DNA from: Nocardioides speluncae | GTDB taxonomy: Bacteria; Actinomycetota; Actinomycetes; Propionibacteriales; Nocardioidaceae | Length of the DNA stretch: 64,000 bases | Direction of reading: 5' to 3' | NCBI RefSeq assembly: GCF_003121585.1 | Contig: NZ_QEOO01000036.1 | Location: 1-64,000 of the forward strand | In this document: positions 34,757 to 41,890 of the stretch, one piece after another | Layout: each line of letters begins with the position of its first letter | Numbering within the stretch: position 1 is the stretch's first letter | The notes under the pieces: model-generated | The model's input: only the letters and a program-made list of their open reading frames with translations | Told to the model about the DNA's origin: nothing | The model's database searches: none | Program-made: the position numbers and the translations under genes

Positions 34757-35772
34757 CCGCGCCCACGACCACCACCTCGGTGCTGCCGGACGCCTCGGCC
34801 AAGGAGGTGCACGCCGCCATCACCGAGGGTCGCGGGTGGACCCGCTGGGCGCTGCTGGCGGTCGGCCTGGTTGCCGCGCTCGCGCTGCCGTGGATCGTCT
34901 ACCCGCCGATCGCGATGGACATCGCGGCGATCGCCCTGTTCGCGGTCGCGCTCGACATCCTGCTCGGCTACACCGGCCTGCTCTCATTCGGGCAGGCGGC
35001 GTTCTGGGGCAGCTCGGCGTACGTCACCGGGCTGGTCGCGATCCACTACGGCGTGCCGTTCCCGGTGGCGGTCCTGGCCGGCGCCCTGTTCGCGATGGCG
35101 CTCGCGGTGCCGATCGGCTACCTGTCGGTGCGCCGCTCCGGCATCTACTTCGCGATGGTGACACTCGCGTTCGCCCAGATGCTCTACTTCCTCGCCAACA
35201 AGTGGAGTGACGTGACCGGCGGCGAGAACGGGCTGCAGGCGGTCCCGAAGAACTTCTTCGGCATCGAGCTGGTCGAGACCGACGCGTTCTACTTCTACTA
35301 CGCCGCGCTGCCGATCATCCTGTTCGGGATGTGGGCGGCCTGGCGGATCGTGCACTCGCCGTTCGGCAGGGTGCTGGTGGCGATCCGCGACAACGCCCCG
35401 CGCGCGAGAGCCCTCGGGTACGACGTCGAGCGCTACAAGCTGATCGCCTTCGTCCTCTCCGCGGGGCTCTCGGGACTCGGCGGCGGCGTGTTCGCCATCA
35501 GCCACGGCTTCGTCGCGCTGGGCGAACTGCACTGGACCACCTCGGGGGAGGCCGTCCTGATCACGGTCCTCGGCGGGATCGGCACCCTGTGGGGCGGGAT
35601 CGTCGGCGCCCTGGTCGTGGTCACGATGTCGGACCAGCTGACGTCCTCGGGCTTCGACGGCATCGGGATCATCACCGGCTCGGTGTTCATCGTCGTGGTG
35701 CTGCTCTTCCGGCGCGGGATCTGGGGGACCGGCCGGCACGCCTGGTTCCGGTGGCGGGCTCGCCGTCAGTAG
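34753..35772 (+). CDS. livM: Branched-chain amino acid-type ABC transporter permease LivM
   Basis: 339 aa from the ATG at 34753, overlapping livH by four bases. LivM hallmarks are AVALDILLGYTGLLSFGQAAF, LPIGYLSVRRSGIYFAMVTLAFAQ-like residues and a late LITVLGGIGTLWGGIVGALV, with nine or so hydrophobic segments and a basic C-terminus. It is the last gene of the transporter operon. No terminator is clear in the 49 bases before the next (minus-strand) gene. Confidence 0.92.
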   Translation: MTAPTTTTSVLPDASAKEVHAAITEGRGWTRWALLAVGLVAALALPWIVYPPIAMDIAAIALFAVALDILLGYTGLLSFGQAAFWGSSAYVTGLVAIHYGVPFPVAVLAGALFAMALAVPIGYLSVRRSGIYFAMVTLAFAQMLYFLANKWSDVTGGENGLQAVPKNFFGIELVETDAFYFYYAALPIILFGMWAAWRIVHSPFGRVLVAIRDNAPRARALGYDVERYKLIAFVLSAGLSGLGGGVFAISHGFVALGELHWTTSGEAVLITVLGGIGTLWGGIVGALVVVTMSDQLTSSGFDGIGIITGSVFIVVVLLFRRGIWGTGRHAWFRWRARRQ

Positions 35773-35821
35773 CCGTGTCCGGACTAGCGGTGTCCAGCGC
35801 GCGCGGGTTCGGTGACCGACA

Positions 35822-36289
35822 TCAGGGGTGGTCGCCGTGCTCAAGGTAGAAGGTGCCGCCGCTGCGACGTGCTTCGAGCGCTCGGGAGATTCGTCGTTCC
35901 AGGCGGTCAACTAGGCGTCCGCGTGCGTCCTTGGGTGGGACGAATTCGCACGTGCTCAGTTCATCGCTCGGCAAGACGATGGCGGCGAGCTGGTCAGCTC
36001 CCAGGCGGCCACCATCGAAGACGAAGAGGAGCTTGTCTCCCTCGCGCTCGGATGGCGCCCAATCAACCACGAGAAGCCCGCCGACCGCGAGGCTGAGCCC
36101 GAGTTCCTCCTTCACTTCGCGATGGCACGCCTCCAGCGGCGTCTCGCCGGGCTCGACATACCCGCCAGGTATGTCCCAGCCATCCTTGTAGGTGGGCTTC
36201 ACCAGAAGGATGCGATCACTTGCGTCGAAGAAGAGGGCACCTGCCGCGACTCGGGGGCGCGCCATGGGTGGAGCGGATGGCTCAGCCAT
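35822..36289 (-). CDS. NUDIX hydrolase
   Basis: 155 aa from the ATG at 36289; other in-frame starts lie at 36307 and 36265, and none has a strong ribosome site. The NUDIX box is complete: GGYVEPGETPLEACHREVKEELGL, residues shown as G-x5-E-x7-REVKEELGL, which binds metal and cleaves nucleoside diphosphates linked to X. Upstream VAAGALFFDASDRILLVKPTYKDGWDIP is the usual beta-sheet start. It sits directly downstream of the XRE/TPR gene (about 25 bases), so the two are probably co-transcribed. The substrate is unknown. Confidence 0.86.
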   Translation of the reverse strand: MAEPSAPPMARPRVAAGALFFDASDRILLVKPTYKDGWDIPGGYVEPGETPLEACHREVKEELGLSLAVGGLLVVDWAPSEREGDKLLFVFDGGRLGADQLAAIVLPSDELSTCEFVPPKDARGRLVDRLERRISRALEARRSGGTFYLEHGDHP

Positions 36290-36314
36290 GTTGCAGACAC
36301 TAGCCATTGACCAG

Positions 36315-37538
36315 TTAGGCGACGTTGAGTCGTCTCGCGAGACCGGCGAGTTGAAAGCTCGGCTTGCCGCGTTGCGCACGGATCCAGGTATGTACCAGAT
36401 GGCGGCTGAGGTAGTGGTACTTGATCTGTTCAGGTGCCTCGCTCTCGGCGTCAAGCAATGCCGAGAGAGCATCATCACGTCGGTTCGCACTGCTGAGGGC
36501 CCGGGACACTTCGAGCGCGTGCCGCACTCGACGTTCGACAGGTACGCCTGATGTGTCGATACCCGGGCCCATCGCGACGGCGATCTGGACGTCGCCCAGC
36601 TCCATGGCAGTCGACACACGATGGATCGCGACGTTCGTGGGTCCGAACGCTGTCCACAACCTGTTCTCGTCTCTGCCAAGTCGTCGAGCGCAGTCCTCAG
36701 CGCCTTGAAGGAAGTCACGCGCTGTAGACCGATCCTCATTTCGCGCTGCTGCCATCGACCCCGCCAAGAGTGCCGTGCCGTGTATCGACAGCATCGTCGG
36801 ACCAGCCTTGACCATGTGGGGAGCCAAGAACTCGACCGTGTCATGAGTAAGGCGGACTGCCTCGCCGTACGCGCCGGTGGAAAGCAGGGAATGGGTGACT
36901 GACCGCAGTAAGGATCCGATCACGACCGGGTTCTCGCTGCGGCGCGCTGCCTCGGTTCCCCGTGAGGACGCGCTCCACGCCAGGTCAGCTTCGCCGAGTT
37001 TCGTGAGAACCGTCGCCGCGAGGTGGTAGGCGAGCGCGAGGCGACCGGATGCTGCGCGGTACTCGTCGCCATTGTGCGCCTGCACCGCGAGTCTTCCCGC
37101 CGGGATCACTGATAACAGCCCGTGGGTGACATAGCCGAAGCGCGCATCCTGGTACGCGCCCCACAGGTCGGCGACGTCTTCCTCAAGGGCGCCCACGGCG
37201 ACCGGCTCATGCGGATCGTCGGAGCCCGCGACGTCGGTGACCTCGCGATAATCCATCAAGACCGCGCGAAGCGCAGGAACCGTCCGGTGTCCGCTGTCCT
37301 GGGTCCAGTCCATCAAAGAGGGCTCGGCAAGCAAGTCGGCGAGCGAGACATCGAGCGCACCGGCGAGCGCCCGCAGGACCGAGAGCCGATCTAGCTCGAT
37401 CCGCCCGTTCTCGATTTTGCTGAGCCAGTCGGCAGTACGGCTGACTCTCCCCGCGAGTACCTCTTGCGAAAGGCCCCGACGGCGCCGGTACCAGGCGATT
37501 CGCTCGCCGACGGTCAGATCGTTGGTCATTCCCCGCAT
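36315..37538 (-). CDS. XRE-family regulator with TPR-like C-terminus
   Basis: 407 aa (start at 37538, or 37529 giving MTNDLTVGERIAW). The N-terminal helix-turn-helix is clear: ERIAWYRRRRGLSQEVLAGRVSRTADWLSKIENGRI. The rest is helical with repeated Ala/Leu-rich units (YRAASGRLALAYHLAATVLTKLGEADLAWSAS and similar), the fold seen in Streptomyces-type XRE/TPR regulators that often control a neighbouring small protein or peptide. The G+C content and codon usage are visibly lower than in the neighbouring operons, suggesting recent acquisition. A small ORF lies divergently upstream. Confidence 0.87.
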   Translation of the reverse strand: MRGMTNDLTVGERIAWYRRRRGLSQEVLAGRVSRTADWLSKIENGRIELDRLSVLRALAGALDVSLADLLAEPSLMDWTQDSGHRTVPALRAVLMDYREVTDVAGSDDPHEPVAVGALEEDVADLWGAYQDARFGYVTHGLLSVIPAGRLAVQAHNGDEYRAASGRLALAYHLAATVLTKLGEADLAWSASSRGTEAARRSENPVVIGSLLRSVTHSLLSTGAYGEAVRLTHDTVEFLAPHMVKAGPTMLSIHGTALLAGSMAAARNEDRSTARDFLQGAEDCARRLGRDENRLWTAFGPTNVAIHRVSTAMELGDVQIAVAMGPGIDTSGVPVERRVRHALEVSRALSSANRRDDALSALLDAESEAPEQIKYHYLSRHLVHTWIRAQRGKPSFQLAGLARRLNVA

Positions 37539-37665
37539 GGCTTGAGCGTCGCACCACCTTTCGACTTACCCCTGAAGAAAATTCCGGGCCCGCCATTCGT
37601 CACGACCTTAGCGTCGAGACCGAGTCGATCACCTCTGGTCAACAAGGGACAAGGAAGGAATCGCG

Positions 37666-37797
37666 ATGACCGCGCCCCGGCCGCCATGGCTCGGCGACAC
37701 CTGCGCCGCCACATCTGCCATGCCCACCCAATGTGCCGCGATGCGGCGTCGGTTCGCGGGCTGCCGCGTGACTAATGGGGCGGTGACCAGCCTGTGA
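37666..37797 (+). CDS. 43-aa Cys-containing small ORF with a strong ribosome binding site
   Basis: The ATG at 37666 follows AAGGAAGGAATCGCG, a strong Shine-Dalgarno at good distance. It reads 43 residues: MTAPRPPWLGDTCAATSAMP, then TQCAAMRRRFAGC and RVTNGAVTSL, ending in TGA. Three Cys and a basic centre are notable. It is divergent from the XRE/TPR gene, a common position for a small product controlled by such regulators (in streptomycetes a DUF397 protein), but it does not resemble DUF397. Short length keeps confidence modest. The surrounding 37539-38044 has no larger gene. Confidence 0.4.
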   Translation: MTAPRPPWLGDTCAATSAMPTQCAAMRRRFAGCRVTNGAVTSL

Positions 37798-37910
37798 CGA
37801 CCAGGCCGTCGAACGCCCGGAAGCGTGCCCGCATGTTCGTGTTGATGCCCGGTCGATCCCGAACCGGCCGGAGGTGCTTCCCGGCAGGCGCTGAGCGACT
37901 GCCCACAGAC

Positions 37911-37966
37911 GGCGGAGCGGGCGTGCCGACACCCATCCCGACAGCGAAGTCCGCGCCCGCTCCGCC
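37911..37966. repeat. Perfect 13-bp inverted repeat with a 30-base loop near the accessory boundary
   Basis: GGCGGAGCGGGCG (37911-37923) and CGCCCGCTCCGCC (37954-37966) are exact reverse complements. The repeat lies in non-coding DNA between the small ORF and the truncated epimerase fragment. It could be a hairpin terminator, the remains of a mobile element end or a regulator site. No transposase is nearby. Confidence 0.5.
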
Positions 37967-38044
37967 TTGCCATCCCGGCTCCCTGCACCCCATCTGTGAG
38001 ATCTCGACCGACCCGGCACGACCTGAAAGAAGGGTTCGAACACG

Positions 38045-38368
38045 GTGAGCACGATTCTGGTCACGGGAGCCGGCGGCTATCTCGGCGCGGTGCTGGTGCC
38101 GCGCCTGCTCGACCGCGGGCACGCCGGCAAAGCTCTCGACCCGTTCTGGTTCGGCGACACCCTCGCCGAAACGCCGTGGGACGGTCCTCGCCCGACGAGG
38201 TGTCGTAGATACATGAAATCGAGCCCACGATCCTCAATCCCCGGCAGAGTCTCCAGAACGAGCGCAGCCACCCCTACCTCGCCGAGCATGCCAAGGGGCT
38301 GCCGGCCGCGATGGGCGAGCACGACAAGAGCGTCGGCCAGCTCGTCGACGACGCGATGGACCTGGTGA
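38045..38368 (+). pseudogene. Truncated NAD-dependent epimerase/dehydratase, N-terminal fragment
   Basis: A GTG at 38045 opens a textbook Rossmann start: STILVTGAGGYLGAVLVPRLLDRGHAGKALDPFWFGDTL, with the GxxGxxG NAD-binding motif of sugar-nucleotide epimerases. Recognisable likeness ends after about 45-50 residues (near 38185). From there the frame runs into antisense-like residues and stops at 38366-38368, inside hsdM. Normal family members have about 300 residues, so the gene has lost its catalytic part where the restriction locus begins. Confidence 0.7.
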
Positions 38369-39579
38369 TGATCAACAACCCGGCGCTCGCCGGGACGCTG
38401 CCGCGGATCTACAACAAGGACAACGTCGACAAGCGTCGGCTCGGCGAACTGCTCGACCTCTTCAACAGCGCCCGCTTCTCCAAGCAGGGTGAGCACCGGG
38501 CGCGCGACCTGCTGGGCGAGGTCTACGAGTACTTCCTCGCCGCTTTCGCTCGCGCCGAGGGCAAGCGCGGCGGGGAGTACTTCACGCCGTCGAGCGTGGT
38601 CCGGGTGATCGTGGACGTGCTTGAGCCGACGCACGGCCGGGTCTACGACCCGTGCTGCGGCTCGGGTGGCATGTTCGTCCAGGCGGAGAAGTTCCTGGAG
38701 AGCCACGACCTGAACCGGACCGCGATCTCGATCTTCGGCCAGGAGCTCAACGAGCGCACCTGGCGGATGGCGAAGATGAACCTTGCCATTCACAGACTCA
38801 ACGGCAACCTCGCCGCCCGCTGGGGCGACACCTTCGCGCGCGACCAGCACCCCGATGTCCCGATGGACTACGTGATGGCGAACCCGCCCTTCAACATCAA
38901 GGACTGGGCGCGCCGCGAGGACGACCCGCGCTGGAAGTACGGCGTCCCACCCGCCAACAACGCCAACTACGCCTGGATCCAGCACATCCTGTCCAAGCTC
39001 GCGCCCGGCGGCAGCGCCGGCATCGTGCTGGCCAACGGCTCGATGTCGTCGAACTCCAATGGCGAGGGCGGCATCCGCGCCCAGATCGTCGAGGCCGACC
39101 TGATCTCCTGCATGGTCGCGCTCCCGACCCAGCTCTTCCGCGGCACCGGCATCCCCGCCTGCCTGTGGTTCTTCGCGAAGGACAAGAAGGGCGCGGTCGA
39201 CCGGACCGGTCAGGTCCTCTTCATCGACGCCCGCGAGCTCGGCTACATGGTCGACCGCGCCGAGCGGGACTTCACCAAGGACGACGTCGCCAAGATCGCC
39301 GACACGTACCACGCCTGGCGCGGCACGCTCTCGGTCGGCGCCAGGGAGCACACGTACGAGGACGTGCCCGGCTTCTGCAAGTCGGCCAGCCTCGCTGAGA
39401 TCAAGGCCGCCGACTACGCCCTCACGCCCGGCCGGTACGTCGGCTCGGCGGAGGCGGCGGAGGACGACGAAGCTGTCGAGGTCAAGATCGAGAGACTGAC
39501 CAAGGAACTCCTCGCACAGTTCGACGAGTCCGCGCGCCTGGAGAAGGTCGTGCGCCAGCAGCTGGAGCGCCTGTCGTGA
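38311..39579 (+). CDS. hsdM: Type I restriction-modification methyltransferase subunit, N-terminally shortened
   Basis: 422 aa from the ATG at 38311. Methyltransferase motif I DPCCGSGGMF (from residue 113) and motif IV NPPF (191-194) for N6-adenine methylation are intact, as is the lead-in GGEYFTPSSVVRVIVDVLEP. Typical HsdM proteins have 500 or more residues with a helical HsdM_N domain and motif I near residue 175-200, so about 70-90 residues are missing. The same frame stays open upstream to a TAG near 38214 (reading EIEPTILNPRQSL.. HPYLAEHAKGLPAAM) but no usual start is found there and no ribosome site precedes 38311. Expression may depend on translation of the epimerase fragment running over this start. 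The stop overlaps hsdS (GTGA). Confidence 0.82.
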   Translation: MGEHDKSVGQLVDDAMDLVMINNPALAGTLPRIYNKDNVDKRRLGELLDLFNSARFSKQGEHRARDLLGEVYEYFLAAFARAEGKRGGEYFTPSSVVRVIVDVLEPTHGRVYDPCCGSGGMFVQAEKFLESHDLNRTAISIFGQELNERTWRMAKMNLAIHRLNGNLAARWGDTFARDQHPDVPMDYVMANPPFNIKDWARREDDPRWKYGVPPANNANYAWIQHILSKLAPGGSAGIVLANGSMSSNSNGEGGIRAQIVEADLISCMVALPTQLFRGTGIPACLWFFAKDKKGAVDRTGQVLFIDARELGYMVDRAERDFTKDDVAKIADTYHAWRGTLSVGAREHTYEDVPGFCKSASLAEIKAADYALTPGRYVGSAEAAEDDEAVEVKIERLTKELLAQFDESARLEKVVRQQLERLS

Positions 39580-40787
39580 CTTCGATGCTGCTCAAAGATC
39601 TCTTGGTCGAGACCAAGGACGGCGATTGGGGTAAGGAGACGCCCACTCAGGATCACTCACCCCGATACGTAATCCGCGGAGCAGACTTCCCCGATGTCGC
39701 GCGCGGGCAAGTTGGGCGCGTTCCATTGCGATACCTGCCGAATCGCACGGTTCAACGCCGCACGCTCAGTGCAAACGACATCCTGCTCGAAACCGCTGGC
39801 GGAACGCACGGGCGCCCCACTGGTCGAACCGTGCTGGTTACCCAGGAACTGCTCGATGCAATGCCGGAACCGGTGATCGGTGCCAGTTTCACACGGTTCC
39901 TCCGCGTCGACCCGTCCCTCATGGATCCGCGTTATCTCTACTGGTACCTGCGATGGATTTACGATCGTGGTGAGATGGCTGAGTATCACGTGCAGCACAC
40001 CGGGGTCGGACGGTTCCAGTACACGGTGTTTGCGAGCTCGAAGCAGATTCCGCTCAAGCCATGGAGCGAGCAGTGGGCGATTGCCGAGGTGTTGGGAGCG
40101 CTCGATGAGAAGATCGCCGCCAACGACCGCTTGATCCTGCTTGCGGACGAACTCCTCGCCACGAGACTTGATGTGACCGCACGAGGAGCGGGTTTCACGT
40201 CGCTGTCTGCGCTCGCGAGCGTGAACGTTGCGTCGACCAGGCCGGTCCCAGGCGGCTCCCTGCGGTACATAGACATCGCCGCAGTGCGGCAAGGTGCGTA
40301 TGACTTCCCGCCGGTGACACCGTGGGAGCAGGCGCCCGGTCGGGCGCGTCGGGTGGTCGGCAAAGGTGACACGATCTGGTCGACGGTCCGGCCGAATCGA
40401 CGTTCTCACGCGCTCATTCTGGATGAGGACCCACTCTTGATCGCGTCGACGGGCCTTGCCGTGTTGCATCCGAAGGTTGGCCGGGTGGCCTGTCTGTATG
40501 AGGCGACTCGAATGCCAGCATTCGAGGCGTACCTGCTCACCGTGGCTGAGGGGAGTGCCTACCCCGCTGTACGTGCTGACCGTTTCAAGGACGCACCTGT
40601 GCCGGATCTGGCAAACAGTGACTGGGATGCATTCGAGGCGTTCGCGTGGCCCTTGCGTGAGCGCGCGCATGCTGCGGCGGTTGAATCTCGCTCCCTCGCC
40701 GCGACCCGAGACGAGCTTCTGCCGTTGCTGATGTCGGGGAAGGTCCGCGTCAAGGATGCGGAGAAGATCGTGGAGGAGGTTGTCTGA
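39576..40787 (+). CDS. hsdS: Type I restriction-modification specificity subunit
   Basis: 403 aa, GTG at 39576 overlapping the hsdM stop. Two target-recognition domains are separated by the conserved helical spacer LGALDEKIAANDRLILLADELLATRL (about 178-203) and the protein ends in a second such helix (SLAATRDELLPLLMSGKVRVKDAEKIV). The first TRD (about 15-165) and the second (about 210-370) each bind half of a bipartite DNA sequence. The G+C content is clearly lower than in hsdM, as usual for exchanged TRDs. It would assemble with HsdM and HsdR. The stop overlaps the next gene by one base (TGATG). Confidence 0.88.
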   Translation: MTSMLLKDLLVETKDGDWGKETPTQDHSPRYVIRGADFPDVARGQVGRVPLRYLPNRTVQRRTLSANDILLETAGGTHGRPTGRTVLVTQELLDAMPEPVIGASFTRFLRVDPSLMDPRYLYWYLRWIYDRGEMAEYHVQHTGVGRFQYTVFASSKQIPLKPWSEQWAIAEVLGALDEKIAANDRLILLADELLATRLDVTARGAGFTSLSALASVNVASTRPVPGGSLRYIDIAAVRQGAYDFPPVTPWEQAPGRARRVVGKGDTIWSTVRPNRRSHALILDEDPLLIASTGLAVLHPKVGRVACLYEATRMPAFEAYLLTVAEGSAYPAVRADRFKDAPVPDLANSDWDAFEAFAWPLRERAHAAAVESRSLAATRDELLPLLMSGKVRVKDAEKIVEEVV

Positions 40788-41890
40788 TGGCGGAGCGCAC
40801 GGGGGTCTCGACAGGCTCGACCGACCTGACCGGGTTCCCGGCGGCGCCGGCGAAGGCGGCGATGCCGGAGTGGTACCCGGAGCTGCTGGAGACGGTGTCG
40901 CAACACGTCGTCACCGGCCATCGGCGGGCGGTCAGGGCGGCTAACACCGAGCTACTGGCGTCGTACTGGCGGATCGGCAAGGAGATCCTGGATCGGCAGC
41001 AGGCTGAGGGTTGGGGCACCAAGGTGATCGATCGGCAGTCCGCCGACCTCAAGCGGCGGCTCCCGGACGCTCGGGGCTTCTCACCACGCAACCTGAAGTA
41101 CATGCGAGCCTTCGCCGCTGCCTGGCCTGACCGCGAAATTGTGCAGCGCAGCGCTGCCCAATTGCCGTGGCGCCACCATCAGGTGCTGCTCGACAAGCTC
41201 GACGACGCCGAGCTTCGCGCGTGGTACGCGGCGGCGGCCAGCGACGCGGGGTGGAGTCGAGACGTGCTGGTGCTCCAGATCGAGGGCCGACTCCACGAAC
41301 GTTCCGGCAAGGCCGTGTCCAACTTCGGCGAGACCTTGCCGGTGGAAGATTCCGACCTCGCCCAGCAGGCCACCCGTGACCCGTATCTGTTCGACTTCCT
41401 GTCGACCGCCGGGACTCGGCACGAGCGTGACATCGAGAACGGCTTGATCCAGCACCTCGAGCGCTTCCTGCTCGAGCTCGGGCAGGGGTTCGCGTTCGTC
41501 GGCCGGCAGGTGCGCCTTGAGCTCGCCGGCGACGAGTTCTACTGCGACCTGCTCTTCTACCACCTCAAGCTGCGCTGCTACGTGGTGATCGAGCTGAAGG
41601 CGGGCCCGTTCAAGCCTGAGTTCCTCGGACAGCTCGGGATGTACCGCGCGGCGGTCGACGACCTCCTTGCGCACGAGGCCGACAAGCCGACCATCGGTCT
41701 GTTGCTCTGTAAGTCGAAGAACAACGTCGTCGCGGAGTACGCGCTGCGTGGCTACGCCGTGCCCATCGGGGTCGCCGAGTGGCAGACCCAGATCACCAAG
41801 AACTTGCCGGAGGAGCTGGCGTCGAGCCTGCCTTCGGTCGAACAACTCGAGGCCGAGCTGGCCGCAGACGTCTGGGAGGACGAGTCATGA
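40787..41890 (+). CDS. YhcG/DUF1016-type PD-(D/E)xK nuclease family protein
   Basis: 367 aa. The N-terminal helical DUF1016 domain (ELLASYWRIGKEILDRQQAEGWGTKVI, DLKRRLPDARGFSPRNLKYMRAFA) is followed by a PD-(D/E)xK-like nuclease domain (FYCDLLFYHLKLRCYVVIELK, Asp and Glu-x-Lys, about 245-265) and an ending typical of YhcG. Such proteins frequently occur inside type I restriction loci and are thought to be accessory nucleases. The first 25 residues (TGVSTGSTDLTG..) are encoded by a repeat-like sequence; the family start is probably the ATG at 40862 (MPEWYPELLETV). Stop overlaps hsdR (ATGA). Confidence 0.85.
   Translation: MAERTGVSTGSTDLTGFPAAPAKAAMPEWYPELLETVSQHVVTGHRRAVRAANTELLASYWRIGKEILDRQQAEGWGTKVIDRQSADLKRRLPDARGFSPRNLKYMRAFAAAWPDREIVQRSAAQLPWRHHQVLLDKLDDAELRAWYAAAASDAGWSRDVLVLQIEGRLHERSGKAVSNFGETLPVEDSDLAQQATRDPYLFDFLSTAGTRHERDIENGLIQHLERFLLELGQGFAFVGRQVRLELAGDEFYCDLLFYHLKLRCYVVIELKAGPFKPEFLGQLGMYRAAVDDLLAHEADKPTIGLLLCKSKNNVVAEYALRGYAVPIGVAEWQTQITKNLPEELASSLPSVEQLEAELAADVWEDES
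40803..40822 (+). repeat. Repeat-like GTCTCGACAGGCTCGACC element in the yhcG leader
   Basis: The sequence GGGTCTCGACAGGCTCGACC resembles one half of palindromic intergenic repeats (of the form GGTTTCGACAGGCTCAACC) common in actinobacterial chromosomes. It encodes the poorly conserved leader TGVSTGST before the real family start at 40862. It may be a mobile palindromic unit now read as coding. Confidence 0.35.

Noticed and set aside
38311..39579. Complete, normal hsdM
   Set aside because: Motif I lies at residue 113 rather than about 175-200 and no start exists upstream of the open segment from about 38214, so the N-terminal domain is incomplete.
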